Positions 1 to 9,318 of a stretch of DNA of 64,000 nt are shown here, piece by piece (within the stretch, counting starts at the first letter, position 1; every line of letters starts with the position of its first letter). Origin of the DNA: Fluctibacter corallii (GTDB lineage: Bacteria; Pseudomonadota; Gammaproteobacteria; Enterobacterales; Alteromonadaceae); NCBI RefSeq assembly GCF_025751585.1, contig NZ_JAOWKX010000003.1, positions 138,323 to 202,322 on the forward strand. The letters run 5' to 3'. The notes beneath the pieces were generated by a model. It saw only the letters and a list, made by a program, of their open reading frames with translations, was not told where the DNA came from and searched no databases. Both the position numbers and the translations under genes were made by a program.

Positions 1-209
1 GGAATAGCTCAGTTGGTCGTGCACATCCTCGTTACGAAGTAATTGCCAAGGCTTGGCAAGGTCATAACGAAGCACGCTACAGGTTATAAGCGCAACAAAA
101 TACGCGGGAATAGCTCAGTTGGTCGTGCACATCCTCGTTACGAAGTAATTGCCAAGGCTTGGCAAGGTCATAACGAAGCACGCTACAGGTTATAAGCGCA
201 ACAAAATAC

Positions 210-212
<3 letters not shown>
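1..212 (+). repeat. Two tandem 106-bp units carrying a partial tRNA-Gly 5' end
   Basis: The same 106-bp unit starts at 1 and 107, and the intact tRNA-Gly starts at the same phase. Each unit keeps the tRNA 5' segment (GGGAATAGCTCAGTTGGT) but replaces the rest with a sequence that can form a hairpin: TTGCCAAG, one base, CTTGGCAA, with flanking TCGTTA and TAACGA that also pair. No canonical T arm or CCA end follows, so these units should not be functional tRNAs. The window begins inside the first unit, so more copies may lie upstream. They may be decayed tandem tRNA copies or a tRNA-associated hairpin element; the sequence does not decide between these. Confidence 0.8.
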
Positions 213-285
<73 letters not shown>

Positions 286-318
286 AATTTTATATCGAGC
301 AAATAATAAGTATAAAAT

Positions 319-340
319 AAAGTGCGTCATGCGCTTTTTT
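319..340 (+). terminator. Rho-independent terminator after tRNA-Gly
   Basis: The stem AAAGTGC / GCGCTTT (one G-U pair) with loop GTCAT runs directly into a T tract. It lies about 34 nt after the tRNA 3' end. Confidence 0.7.
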
Positions 341-501
341 GTCGTTTTCTGCTCTCAAGAACTTCATTGCCAGCCAGAGCATTGGTCTCTGGGCTAATTC
401 GTTTCTTCTGAAACGCGACGGATTGCTGTTCAACAAAAGATTGAAAAAATGTGTATTTGACTAGAAATGGTCAGGTAGCCTATTCCAGTTTGTGTGTGAT
501 G

Positions 502-545
502 GGCGGCTCGCGAAGTGACGAGGAATGTCATGAGCCGCCTTTTCC
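502..545 (+). terminator. Candidate plus-strand terminator
   Basis: GGCGGCTC (502-509) pairs with GAGCCGCC (532-539) across a 22-nt loop, followed by CTTTTCC and more Ts. It has T-tract polarity for the plus strand, yet no plus-strand gene is visible between the tRNA terminator and this point. It may end an unrecognised short transcript. I see nothing else in 341-500. Confidence 0.4.
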
Positions 546-564
546 TTTTTCACTAACCGTGGCG

Positions 565-1656
565 TTAAGCCACTTGATTTGTATAATTCGGTTGTCTTTT
601 TTTCAGTTTATTACTTACTTTTACGTAGAGAGTGTGCGTGGCAAACACTGTACCTGCAACAATAGGCATGGCCGCTAATGTGTGAGTCGGTGACAGTGTT
701 GAGAAACCAACGATTCCCATCCCCCAGCAAATGAGTACCCATTGGGTAACATACAAACTGGTAACGTGTTTACTACAGTATTGTATAAACCCGTAAATAC
801 GTGTGTTAAGCCAAAACCTTTCTAACTTTTTAATGCCCCACAGCGCGACAAAATTCAGACCAATTAAATAGAGTACGCCTCCGCTTTTCAAATGAAAAAA
901 GTTATTAAAGTGCATGGAAAAATCAGATAGCAATAGCGGTGCGCTAAGAGCCAGAAACCCTAGCCCTGAGACGAGGCAAGCGTTAAATAGCACGCTCTGG
1001 TCAAGTTGACTTTCAACAAAAATTTTGCCGAGAAACATGCCCGCAAAAATGGCTGAAATCCATGGAAATACAGCAAAGTAGATTTGATAATCCTGGGAAA
1101 AAAACAGCTTGGCGATATAGGGTTGCGAAGAAATTAAGGGGCCTACATAAGACAACGAAGCCGAGATACCAACTAACATCAAGTACATCCATGATGGCAA
1201 CGACAAAGAGATGATAGGCGCAATCAAAATAAGTGAGATCCCCGCAAGTTGTAAAATGTCACCGGTAGATATCAAATAAGTTAGCTGGTTAACCGTAAGT
1301 GGACTTTGCCAGCCATAGGCTTGAATGAAGGTTTCTGGCATGGTGCCAAACGCACTGATTGGCAGAATAAACTTAAGGATATTCATTCCATAGCCTAAGG
1401 CGAGCAATATAAACCCTCGTTTAACCAATAGTTTTGGGGTGTTATTGGGCGTTAAAAACAGCGCAATGCCCATTGCTACTAAAAAGGCTGCGGTGCCTTT
1501 TCCTAGTAAGTGGATGGTATGTCCGAGCATCGATTCGGATTGGGTTTCTTTACTTCCATACATCCACAGCGTGTGTACGGCGATCATGATTAGCACACTG
1601 ATTCCACGAGCAAAGTCGATGGTGTGCAATCGGTTTGTTTGTGTTTGCGAGGTCAT
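565..1656 (-). CDS. Polytopic membrane acyltransferase-like protein, last gene of siderophore operon
   Basis: 363 aa, largely hydrophobic, with about ten predicted membrane segments. The N-terminus, RLHTIDFARGISVLIMIAVH, has the D-x-x-RG...H pattern of the membrane acyltransferase-like families (heparan-alpha-glucosaminide N-acetyltransferase/DUF1624 and YeiB/DUF418). It starts 9 nt after the FhuF-like gene stops, so it is very probably co-transcribed with the siderophore genes. By inference it could acylate the siderophore or a precursor, or help move it across the membrane. The exact family and substrate are not established by the sequence. Confidence 0.6.
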   Translation of the reverse strand: MTSQTQTNRLHTIDFARGISVLIMIAVHTLWMYGSKETQSESMLGHTIHLLGKGTAAFLVAMGIALFLTPNNTPKLLVKRGFILLALGYGMNILKFILPISAFGTMPETFIQAYGWQSPLTVNQLTYLISTGDILQLAGISLILIAPIISLSLPSWMYLMLVGISASLSYVGPLISSQPYIAKLFFSQDYQIYFAVFPWISAIFAGMFLGKIFVESQLDQSVLFNACLVSGLGFLALSAPLLLSDFSMHFNNFFHLKSGGVLYLIGLNFVALWGIKKLERFWLNTRIYGFIQYCSKHVTSLYVTQWVLICWGMGIVGFSTLSPTHTLAAMPIVAGTVFATHTLYVKVSNKLKKRQPNYTNQVA

Positions 1657-1665
1657 GGTGTTTCT

Positions 1666-2379
1666 CTATACCAACTGTTTGGGGGTTTTGGGGCAATCAG
1701 CACAAAAACGTTGTTCCAACCGAAAATGCTCGCAGCATTGCAACCTCAAGTTGCATGCGTTCATTGTTGTAGACGTCATTTGTGCATAATGGATTTGCTT
1801 GATGTCTAGCGCTTGCTTGATTTCGGCCAGTAGTGAATTGGCTTGCGTCAAGTTTATCCTGCGATTGTGAAGCAGCGAGGAAACGGCACGTTTACATACA
1901 TCAGCATTCAGTTCATTTATGGTTTTATTGGGTAAGCGTAAAGCTGTCGCAATTGTTGAAAATACCGCACTACTTTGTGCACTAAATTGTGAAATCCACG
2001 ATGTGGAGTGCAGTACATTGATGATTGGCTGGTGCTTACTACTAGCCAATAGTACCGCTTTAACAGTACCGTCTTCGATACATAAAGGGATTGAATGACA
2101 GTCTATGGTTCTGTGTGCCATTGCACGATGACACAGCACTGCATAGATTGGCAACCAACACGCCTGCAAGTATGCGTTAATGCGAAAGTAGCGAGACGGA
2201 ATATATTTAGCGCTTTGTTGATTGTTTACTAACGACTGACGAACCCATTCAACAAAATCAGCATCAAGGTGCCTGTGCTCATTGCTGTGTTTGCTCCAAT
2301 ACGTTGCCGGAATAATAGACGTGAGTGCTTCTGATAGCCGACAAGTTGGTAGGTTGCATTCGTCAGTCGCGGGTAACAT
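1666..2379 (-). CDS. FhuF-like siderophore-iron reductase, [2Fe-2S]
   Basis: 237 aa. The C-terminus carries a CC...C-x2-C cluster (CCEHFRLEQRFCADC), the signature of FhuF-type ferric-siderophore reductases, which hold a [2Fe-2S] centre in the cytoplasm and release iron by reduction. It lies 5 nt downstream of the NIS synthetase gene and 9 nt upstream of the membrane acyltransferase gene. A reductase inside the biosynthetic operon fits a hydroxamate siderophore, because reduction is the usual way to release iron from hydroxamates. Overall similarity away from the Cys motif is modest to my eye. Confidence 0.75.
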   Translation of the reverse strand: MLPATDECNLPTCRLSEALTSIIPATYWSKHSNEHRHLDADFVEWVRQSLVNNQQSAKYIPSRYFRINAYLQACWLPIYAVLCHRAMAHRTIDCHSIPLCIEDGTVKAVLLASSKHQPIINVLHSTSWISQFSAQSSAVFSTIATALRLPNKTINELNADVCKRAVSSLLHNRRINLTQANSLLAEIKQALDIKQIHYAQMTSTTMNACNLRLQCCEHFRLEQRFCADCPKTPKQLV

Positions 2380-2384
2380 GAGTG

Positions 2385-4787
2385 CTAGCTCGCTTCTTTG
2401 AATTGCTGGCTTCGAATTAGGTGCAATGGGTTGTCTAATTCACCGGCAAACTTAAGGCTATTTGCAGGATCAGTTAAATCCACCATCTGTTTGTTATTTC
2501 CCAGTTGTAGACGGTTCAAGCAGGAATGTTTAAAGCTTGCCGTGAAAATATCGTATTGCTGGAATCGCTCAGACAGTTCAGGATGTGCTTGTTGATATTG
2601 CTCAATTATGTTGGATACTAATGTCCAGAATTGCACTTCGCTCATCAAGCCAGCGTTCACTAAATCCTCTACCATGAAGCGAAAGATACAATCGAAAATA
2701 TCGGTAAAGATACTCAGCAATTCAATGTCTTCGGGCATCGAAATACATATTCTGCTAATGTTATCTGGTAAGTCGATATCTGCATTGAGCAAGCATACTT
2801 CTTCGCCAATATCCTTCATGAATATTCCCACTGGCACGCTGTTATGCATACGTAAAATGAGGTTTTCACCGTGTGGCATAAAGACCAATTTGTATTTATA
2901 AAAACAATGCAAAATAGGCGTCAGATACACATTGAGATATCGTTGTATCCATTGTGCGGGCGATAAGGGCGAGCGTGTTATTAAGGCGGCAAGCAGGCTA
3001 TTACCCTTGTAATCTTTGTGCAGTAGTGCAGCCATTGTCATTAGTTGCTCGTCATTGCTAATCAATGAAGACGGCGAGGTACGCCAGAGTGCAGCCAGCA
3101 TTTTTTGATAGGGCGTATCGCCAACAGCAGAGTGAGAGAACGTATCCGTGGTGAATCCCGCTGTGCTATGTTCCTGCAACAGAGAGAATTGACACTCACT
3201 GAGCGTCGCATCTTTACTCAATAACGAATGCGCCCATGTATTAATGGCAGGTGTGACGCGCATGTACTTCGCTGATAAACCGCGCATAAAGCCCATGTTT
3301 AAAATAGACAGCGCCACTTTCACATAGTGTTTAGAGGGATGGCTGATATTGTAAAAGGTACGAATTGACTGTTGCGCCTGATAATAATCATCACTTTCGC
3401 CCAGCAAAACAATCTGCTTGTTGGCGATTTCACTACTAAATATTAAGCTGAGTTTGTGTTGCCATTGCCATGGATGCACAGGCATTAAAGTCACGTTGTC
3501 AGGGTGAATATTGTGTGTATTTAACACCTGATTAAAGGTGTCTCGAAGCGTAATATCTAACTCGTTAGCTAATAGGTCGGACTGTTGCTCAACGATGGAA
3601 GAAGTAAATTCTGCGACGGTATTTGATACGGCAATCCATAGTAAGCGAACAGGGCGGGCGCACTCAGGTGCAAATTGCTGGTATTCGTTGCTACTAAAAC
3701 CAATACGCCCATTATTGGCTATGAATACCGGGTGGCCTTCAGTCATTGCGGCTTCTAACGTTTGAAACTCTGCTTGTGCCAATTCGCTTGAAGATAATGT
3801 TTCATGCTGGCGTTTAAAACATGCACTGGCAAGGGTGCTAGCCACTTCTTCTAAATAGGTCGCCAGTTGGAGTCCATTAAGCCCGAGAATGTCGGCAAAC
3901 TCCAAGACAAAATGCTGTGCATTCAGCGGTATTTGAACTTGGCCATGTTCCTCTTTTACTATTTTAACAATTGACTGGCTGTCGATGTTCCAGTGCGCTA
4001 ACAGCATTTGAGATGCGTTAAACTGGTACTCACCGCCGTCAAAGGTCAATGCATATGTACTCTCAGACAAATGCATCGGAGACAGTAGACGTTCGTGGCA
4101 AAATTCACTGATCATTTTACGCACTAGGGCACGCGTTGCTGCGGCGTAGTGGGTATCGTTCAAGTGTTCAGCGGTGCTTAACATCGATTTATTAGATTGT
4201 GATTGATTGATTTTCGCTTCTATTGCTATGGCGCGCTCAAAGCTTTCTCGGGTGCAGAATCCTAAATATGCCTGTTTTTCTCCCATCTGAATGGTCTTAG
4301 TATGAATAAAGCCGACGCGTTTATTGAGCGTATGAATTTTATGATTTCTCACATCTGGCTCTACCACAACCCGTAAGTTTGCACGCTGGGAAAATAGGGC
4401 CTGCATCACAAATTGCATTACGTGAAAGCTAAAATTAGGCTCACGCGTTGTACTGGGCGCCAGCAATATGTGCATACCAATATCGCCGCTTTGCACATCG
4501 TAGGTTTTGCCCACTTGATCGGAGTCGGGTGAATATATTTCTGTTAGTGCGATAGGCTTGCCATCACGGTAAAGCAAATAGGCTTGACTGTGAGTAGACT
4601 GGTTTAATGTTAGGTAAAAATCGCGTACTTCGTCGAGAGAGTGTTGCTGCATACCCCAGAAATGGGCGTGTTCTGCACGCACCCACTGCCAAACACATTC
4701 GCTGTCATCGGGCGTGAAAGGTAAGAGTTCACAATTGCCGAAATACGGTAAAGTTGAAGAATAATTATCAGGGAATTGTGTATTCAT
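2385..4787 (-). CDS. Fused GNAT acyltransferase / IucA-IucC NIS siderophore synthetase (BibC-type)
   Basis: 800 aa. Residues about 10-185 look like the GNAT acyltransferase of hydroxamate pathways (RhbD/IucB/AlcB type). From about 210 onward it is an IucA/IucC-family NRPS-independent synthetase, with HPWQWQ and HGENLILRMH as landmarks and an FhuF-like C-terminal region. The same fusion is known for BibC of the bisucaberin pathway, where the N-terminal domain acylates N-hydroxycadaverine and the synthetase domain joins and cyclises two units. By analogy this enzyme should acylate (probably succinylate) an N-hydroxydiamine and then condense it with ATP. It sits 6 nt after the MFS gene and 5 nt before the FhuF gene. 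Diamine chain length and ring size cannot be read from sequence. Confidence 0.85.
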   Translation of the reverse strand: MNTQFPDNYSSTLPYFGNCELLPFTPDDSECVWQWVRAEHAHFWGMQQHSLDEVRDFYLTLNQSTHSQAYLLYRDGKPIALTEIYSPDSDQVGKTYDVQSGDIGMHILLAPSTTREPNFSFHVMQFVMQALFSQRANLRVVVEPDVRNHKIHTLNKRVGFIHTKTIQMGEKQAYLGFCTRESFERAIAIEAKINQSQSNKSMLSTAEHLNDTHYAAATRALVRKMISEFCHERLLSPMHLSESTYALTFDGGEYQFNASQMLLAHWNIDSQSIVKIVKEEHGQVQIPLNAQHFVLEFADILGLNGLQLATYLEEVASTLASACFKRQHETLSSSELAQAEFQTLEAAMTEGHPVFIANNGRIGFSSNEYQQFAPECARPVRLLWIAVSNTVAEFTSSIVEQQSDLLANELDITLRDTFNQVLNTHNIHPDNVTLMPVHPWQWQHKLSLIFSSEIANKQIVLLGESDDYYQAQQSIRTFYNISHPSKHYVKVALSILNMGFMRGLSAKYMRVTPAINTWAHSLLSKDATLSECQFSLLQEHSTAGFTTDTFSHSAVGDTPYQKMLAALWRTSPSSLISNDEQLMTMAALLHKDYKGNSLLAALITRSPLSPAQWIQRYLNVYLTPILHCFYKYKLVFMPHGENLILRMHNSVPVGIFMKDIGEEVCLLNADIDLPDNISRICISMPEDIELLSIFTDIFDCIFRFMVEDLVNAGLMSEVQFWTLVSNIIEQYQQAHPELSERFQQYDIFTASFKHSCLNRLQLGNNKQMVDLTDPANSLKFAGELDNPLHLIRSQQFKEAS

Positions 4788-4793
4788 TTTACG

Positions 4794-6011
4794 TTATTGT
4801 TCCGTGGTTGAATTCAAATGAGGAGGGGGCGCTGACTGTGGGTTGCTGACATATTTACATCGATGCACAACAAACACGACGACAAAGCAAAGAGCAAAGC
4901 CAGCTGATGCAGCGTAAAACGGCTGAGTAATTGCGTTGCCACTGACTAATACCCCGGCTGTTAGCGATGCCGCAATCACACCTAAATTTTGGAATATATG
5001 CACAAGAGAAAAGTCCTTGGCATAGTGTTTAGGCTCGCTCCGTTCGAACAGCATAACTTCCAGCAACACCGTAAGTTGGAACATAGCGATACCCAACAAA
5101 ATACGGCCTAACACAATGATTTCGAATTGCGTCGAGGTATGTAAAAAGAGCCCTGCTGATGCGACGGCCAGTGATAGCATGAAGGTGTGATGCTGATGCA
5201 ATCTTGGAACGCGAATCTTGCTTCGATAATGGTTAAAGCAAAGCATTGTCAATGCTGTCCAAGCAGGAAGGGCATAAACGAACCCTGCAAGGGTTTCGCT
5301 TGCGTCGCTGCTTAGCGATAACCAATGGGTTGCAAAAAATGGTCGGGCCAAAAATGCAAAGGCATACACCCCCAAAGTTGCAGCGCCTATCCACCATATG
5401 AAAGAAGGGGTAGAGGCGCGCTTCGTTTCATGTTTCACTGCCGATGCAGAGTATGTAGCCGCCAGCGACAGGCGCTGAATTAGCCAAAGGCAAATACCGA
5501 CTTGCAACAGATCGCCTGACAGGCTGACAAGAAAAACATCTCTTGGCGCAAACGTTTCGAAAATCCAGCCTCCAACTAGCGCGCCACCAATGCCTCCAAA
5601 GTGCATCAGTACACTGAATAGCCCAACTATGCCGAGGTGCTTGTGCTTTTCTTCCAATCGCAATACAAATGGGTAAATCAGCAGGTAACTGGCTTTAAAT
5701 ACCAACATTAACTGTGAAGCAATCCAAAATGTCACCAAATCCGTGGCGAAATAGCAGATTAGCCCTAGTGACGCGGCCGCCAGTTGTGTATATACCCATA
5801 TGTGTACTTCGTTAACGCGTTTTGCCAGCGCGGCCCAAAAGGGAAGGGCTAACATTACCGTTACGCAGTTCATTGCGATGTACGCACCGGTATGCACAGA
5901 AGACTCCATCGCAAATTCACGAGCGAAAAATTGTGGATAAAACGGTAGTAACATTGTGTCGCAGACAACTGAAATTACCGTTAACGCGATAAGGCATGTT
6001 CTGAGGATCAT
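4794..6011 (-). CDS. MFS transporter, probable siderophore exporter
   Basis: 405 aa with about 12 membrane segments and a basic loop after the second or third segment, typical of the major facilitator superfamily. Its start overlaps the monooxygenase stop (ATGA at 6008-6011), and the NIS synthetase begins 6 nt after it, so it is embedded in the siderophore operon. The likely role is export of the finished siderophore across the inner membrane. Uptake of ferric siderophore is less likely because a TonB receptor is present and no periplasmic binding protein is encoded here. Confidence 0.8.
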   Translation of the reverse strand: MILRTCLIALTVISVVCDTMLLPFYPQFFAREFAMESSVHTGAYIAMNCVTVMLALPFWAALAKRVNEVHIWVYTQLAAASLGLICYFATDLVTFWIASQLMLVFKASYLLIYPFVLRLEEKHKHLGIVGLFSVLMHFGGIGGALVGGWIFETFAPRDVFLVSLSGDLLQVGICLWLIQRLSLAATYSASAVKHETKRASTPSFIWWIGAATLGVYAFAFLARPFFATHWLSLSSDASETLAGFVYALPAWTALTMLCFNHYRSKIRVPRLHQHHTFMLSLAVASAGLFLHTSTQFEIIVLGRILLGIAMFQLTVLLEVMLFERSEPKHYAKDFSLVHIFQNLGVIAASLTAGVLVSGNAITQPFYAASAGFALCFVVVFVVHRCKYVSNPQSAPPPHLNSTTEQ

Positions 6012-7324
6012 GCATTTACCTCGTCTAGTGTTTCTACGTCATCTAACGAGAATGTTTGAAAGGCGATTTTCTCCTCCACTGTGTAATATTCTTTGCCAGT
6101 GATAGAGCGAAGTAAATGACTATTGCGATAGCAGGCCATACCCAAATCGGGCGTAACGAAACCATGGGTATGCTGCTCCGCATTTTGAACGAATATACGA
6201 GATTGTTGCCTATCAATGGCGTAGTTGCGGGCAACGGCATAACGGCCTTTACCGTCAAAAGCGATATGTTCGCTGATTCCTTCCAAAAAAGTTGGTAGCT
6301 GCGGGCGATACCCTGTTGCTAGCACCACATAATCAGAATTGAGGCGATATGGCGTGTTGAGCTCTTGATGAGTAAACGTCAATTGAAGTTCATCGGCTTG
6401 TGACGTCAGCGCATCTAAGGAGCTGAGGGTTTTGAAACAAATGTTCTGTTTTCCGTCTAACCGCTTTTGATACAACAAATCGTAAATGTCGTTGATCAAC
6501 GTGCCGTTGATGCCCTTGTATAAATTCGTTTGCTGACGGTTAAGTTTGTCGCGCATGGCTTCTGGTAAGTCGTAGAAATAATCAACATATTCTGGTGATG
6601 TCATTTCTAACGTCAGCTTGGTGTATTCAAGCGGAAAGTAACGCGGTGAACGTGTGACCCAATTCAACGCAGTCTCGTGTTGATGAAGTGGTTTGTTAGC
6701 GAGTAAGTCGTGTACGATTTCTGCTGCACTTTGCCCTCCGCCGACAACGGTGACACGATTGGCTTCGGTAAGTGATTCTCTGTGTTGCATGTATTGCGAA
6801 GAATGAATTATTCGCGAATCGTTGAGGTCACATGCATCAGGAATATAGGGGGCTGGCCCTGTGCCGATGACAATGTGCTTTGCGAAGTAGGTGTGCTGCT
6901 GGCCATTTGAGCTCGTGGAAAGCTCATACCAATCATGTGCCTTGTTATAGGTGATATTTGTCACTCGCGTGTCAAAGCGAATGTTAGATAGCTTTTGTGT
7001 TGCCCATTGGCAGTATTGGTTGTACTCCTTTCTGAATAAAAAGAAGCTTTCGCGAATGTAAAACGGATAAAGATTACCCGTTTGCTTGGCGTAGTTTAAA
7101 AAGCTATATGGGTTGGTTGGATCTGCCATGGTGACCAGATCTGACATAAATGGCGTTTGCAATGTTACGCCCTCAAGCATCATGCCTGGGTGCCAATTAA
7201 ATTCAGATTTTTGTTCAAGGAATAAGCTTTTCACCTCTTCAAGCGGCTCAGCTAGACAGGCTAGACTTAAATTGAATGGGCCTAGCCCAACGGCAATAAA
7301 ATCGTATACAGTTGCGTTATGCAT
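6008..7324 (-). CDS. N-hydroxylating flavin monooxygenase (IucD/PvdA/DesB family)
   Basis: 438 aa. It shows the FAD motif GLGPFN near the N-terminus, the NADPH motif GGGQSAAE in the middle and the ATGY motif near residue 335, in the order expected of SidA/IucD/PvdA N-monooxygenases. These enzymes add oxygen to the terminal amine of lysine, ornithine or their decarboxylated diamines. Because a PLP decarboxylase gene lies 9 nt upstream, the substrate is probably cadaverine or putrescine, as for DesB and PubA. It overlaps the next gene (MFS) by 4 nt. Confidence 0.9.
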   Translation of the reverse strand: MHNATVYDFIAVGLGPFNLSLACLAEPLEEVKSLFLEQKSEFNWHPGMMLEGVTLQTPFMSDLVTMADPTNPYSFLNYAKQTGNLYPFYIRESFFLFRKEYNQYCQWATQKLSNIRFDTRVTNITYNKAHDWYELSTSSNGQQHTYFAKHIVIGTGPAPYIPDACDLNDSRIIHSSQYMQHRESLTEANRVTVVGGGQSAAEIVHDLLANKPLHQHETALNWVTRSPRYFPLEYTKLTLEMTSPEYVDYFYDLPEAMRDKLNRQQTNLYKGINGTLINDIYDLLYQKRLDGKQNICFKTLSSLDALTSQADELQLTFTHQELNTPYRLNSDYVVLATGYRPQLPTFLEGISEHIAFDGKGRYAVARNYAIDRQQSRIFVQNAEQHTHGFVTPDLGMACYRNSHLLRSITGKEYYTVEEKIAFQTFSLDDVETLDEVNA

Positions 7325-7333
7325 GATGCGTCC

Positions 7334-8935
7334 TTACGTGTTTTGATCTGCTGCTGATAGCGCTGAGGGTAAATGGTTGTTTGTGGCTTGAACTCCTGCG
7401 AGCTTGATGGCCTGAATGATGTGGCGCATGTGCTCAAGTTCGGTTGCAGGGTTAAGCAGTGTGAACTTCAAATAGTAGTGACCGTTTACTTTGGTGCGGG
7501 CAATCATAATCTGCCCTTGACCTGTTAGCGTGTCACGAATTGATTGATTGATCTCATCCAGTTGTTGGTTGGTGAGATCGTATTCGCTAGGCACATATCT
7601 AAATACCAAGGTTGTGAGTTCTGGCGCGTGGAGCGTTTCGAAGTGCTCATCTTCGCTAAGTAGCATAAATGTTTGACGCGCAAGAATACGAGCGGCTTCA
7701 AACCCCTGGCCTATCTCTGTTTCTCCAATTGTGCGCAGGCTCATCCATAATTTCAGGGCATCAAATCGTCGAGTGGTTTGTAAACTTTTGTCGACCAAGT
7801 TTGGAATGCCTGCATCAGCGTCGCTCAATGGGTTGAGGTACTCTGCGTGATGGGAGATATGTGAGAAATGTGTACGGTCTTGTAATAAGAAAGCGCTACA
7901 ACTTACTGGCTGCATAAATGATTTGTGGTAATCAACGGTCACGGAATTAGCGTGCTCGATGCCTTGTAAACATGCTTCTTTGTGCGTACCAAGCAGTAAG
8001 CCGCAACCATAAGCGGCATCTACGTGAAACCATGCTTCATGACGAGATGCAATGTTTGCCATGTCGCTAAGTGGGTCAATGCTACCGAAGTCAGTCGTGC
8101 CTGCCGTTGCAACAATGGCGATTGGGATGTTGCCTTCATTCAATGTTGATGAAATCAATTGCTCTAGAGCCTGAGTGTCCATTTTGTAGTACTGATCTAC
8201 GGGGACAGGAATCACCGCGTTGTAGCCTAGTCCAAGCAGCGCTGCTGCTTTTTGTACGCTGAAGTGACTCTTTTCTGAGGTGAAAATTTTAAATCGAGCT
8301 GTTACCTCAGGTAGGCCATCGTGTTTGGCGTTCCAATTAGGTGCGACGCGTGAAATAGCGTGATCGCGTGCCACAAGCATCGCCATCAAATTTGACTGCG
8401 TGCCGCCACTGGTAAAAATGCCATCGGGTTGTGATGTGTGTGATGCTGTAAAACCTACTTTGTCGCAGGTCCAGTCAATCAACTTTTGCTCAATTAAGGT
8501 AGCACCACCGCTTTGATCCCAAGTATCAACCGATGTGTTCACTGCCGAAAGTACTTGCTCGGCAATAACGGATGGGTACACCACTGGGCAATTCAAGTGC
8601 GCCACGTAGTGAGGGTGATGAAAATAGACTGCGTGCTTAAGATAAATGTCGTTAACCTCACTCATGACGTCATTGAGACTTGAGAGTGGCGTTGACAAAT
8701 CTATTTGTGCAATTTGCTGTGAAAGGCTATCTACCGATGTGCCTGAAAAAGGTTTGTGTGCGCTGGCAATGGCACTTTGCACAGAAGAGAGAGCTTGTAG
8801 TGCGCCGATGCCGTATTGCATCAGGTTTTCAGGTGCAAAAATAAACTGGCGGATATCTTTTTTATCAGTGCCGGAGGCAGCTGATTCCCTCGCGTCGAAT
8901 GAGGTAGGCGAGAGCGGATGTAATAACGATGTCAT
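7334..8935 (-). CDS. PLP-dependent amino-acid decarboxylase (DesA-like group II)
   Basis: 533 aa group II PLP decarboxylase related to L-2,4-diaminobutyrate decarboxylase and DesA lysine decarboxylase. FHVDAAYGCGLL supplies the Asp that contacts the PLP ring nitrogen, and VDYHKSFMQP contains the Schiff-base lysine. As first gene of the siderophore operon it probably makes the diamine (cadaverine from lysine, or putrescine from ornithine). The ATG at 8935 has a strong AGGGGA ribosome site about 7 nt upstream. A Fur box lies 29-53 nt before the start, so the operon should be derepressed in iron starvation. Confidence 0.88.
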   Translation of the reverse strand: MTSLLHPLSPTSFDARESAASGTDKKDIRQFIFAPENLMQYGIGALQALSSVQSAIASAHKPFSGTSVDSLSQQIAQIDLSTPLSSLNDVMSEVNDIYLKHAVYFHHPHYVAHLNCPVVYPSVIAEQVLSAVNTSVDTWDQSGGATLIEQKLIDWTCDKVGFTASHTSQPDGIFTSGGTQSNLMAMLVARDHAISRVAPNWNAKHDGLPEVTARFKIFTSEKSHFSVQKAAALLGLGYNAVIPVPVDQYYKMDTQALEQLISSTLNEGNIPIAIVATAGTTDFGSIDPLSDMANIASRHEAWFHVDAAYGCGLLLGTHKEACLQGIEHANSVTVDYHKSFMQPVSCSAFLLQDRTHFSHISHHAEYLNPLSDADAGIPNLVDKSLQTTRRFDALKLWMSLRTIGETEIGQGFEAARILARQTFMLLSEDEHFETLHAPELTTLVFRYVPSEYDLTNQQLDEINQSIRDTLTGQGQIMIARTKVNGHYYLKFTLLNPATELEHMRHIIQAIKLAGVQATNNHLPSALSAADQNT

Positions 8936-8963
8936 GGTATGTTCCCCTTTGTTCTCATTAAAT

Positions 8964-8988
8964 GCTAATGATAATAATTATCAATAGC
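8964..8988 (-). promoter_or_regulatory. Fur box of the siderophore operon
   Basis: A 25-bp inverted repeat with one mismatch, centred on the perfect core TGATAATAATTATCA (8969-8983), closely matching the Fur consensus GATAATGATAATCATTATC. On the minus strand it lies between a TTGCTA-like -35 and a TAGCAT-like -10, upstream of the decarboxylase start. Iron-loaded Fur bound here would block RNA polymerase. It may also serve the divergent TonB receptor gene. Confidence 0.85.
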
Positions 8989-9086
8989 AATACAGTTTTG
9001 TGAATTTAGAGTGAAATATTTACCTTGAAATTAAATTACGTAGCTGCTATTTGAGAGCTGCATGGGAATGGTTTAATATGATGCAG

Positions 9087-9100
9087 TGAATAATTATTCA
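9087..9100 (+). promoter_or_regulatory. Second AT-rich palindrome in the divergent siderophore/receptor region
   Basis: TGAATAATTATTCA is a perfect 14-bp palindrome 219 bp before the TonB receptor start. It shares the AATAATTATT core with Fur-type sites but lacks the GATAAT hexamers, so it is at best a degenerate Fur half-site pair. The rest of 8989-9318 is AT-rich (including GATAATAATAT near 9200) and holds no gene; it should contain the receptor promoter. Confidence 0.35.
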
Positions 9101-9318
9101 TTTTTTATTCACTCAATTGCTTCGCAAAAATATTAAAAGCAAAATTTAATTAATAATGAGCATTTTGTAGTTGTCTATTGGTGGTATAGGTGAAGGCTAT
9201 AGATAATAATATAAAAAAAGTGAATAAATACTCTTTTTGGGCTTGACCTATTTACCGTATCTATGGATGATCCGCGGCTTGATTTATTTGTATAAGTTTT
9301 TTGAGAGATCCCATAAAA

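Noticed and set aside
9301..9318. TTG start for the TonB receptor
   Set aside because: It adds six residues before a good signal peptide that begins at the ATG at 9319.
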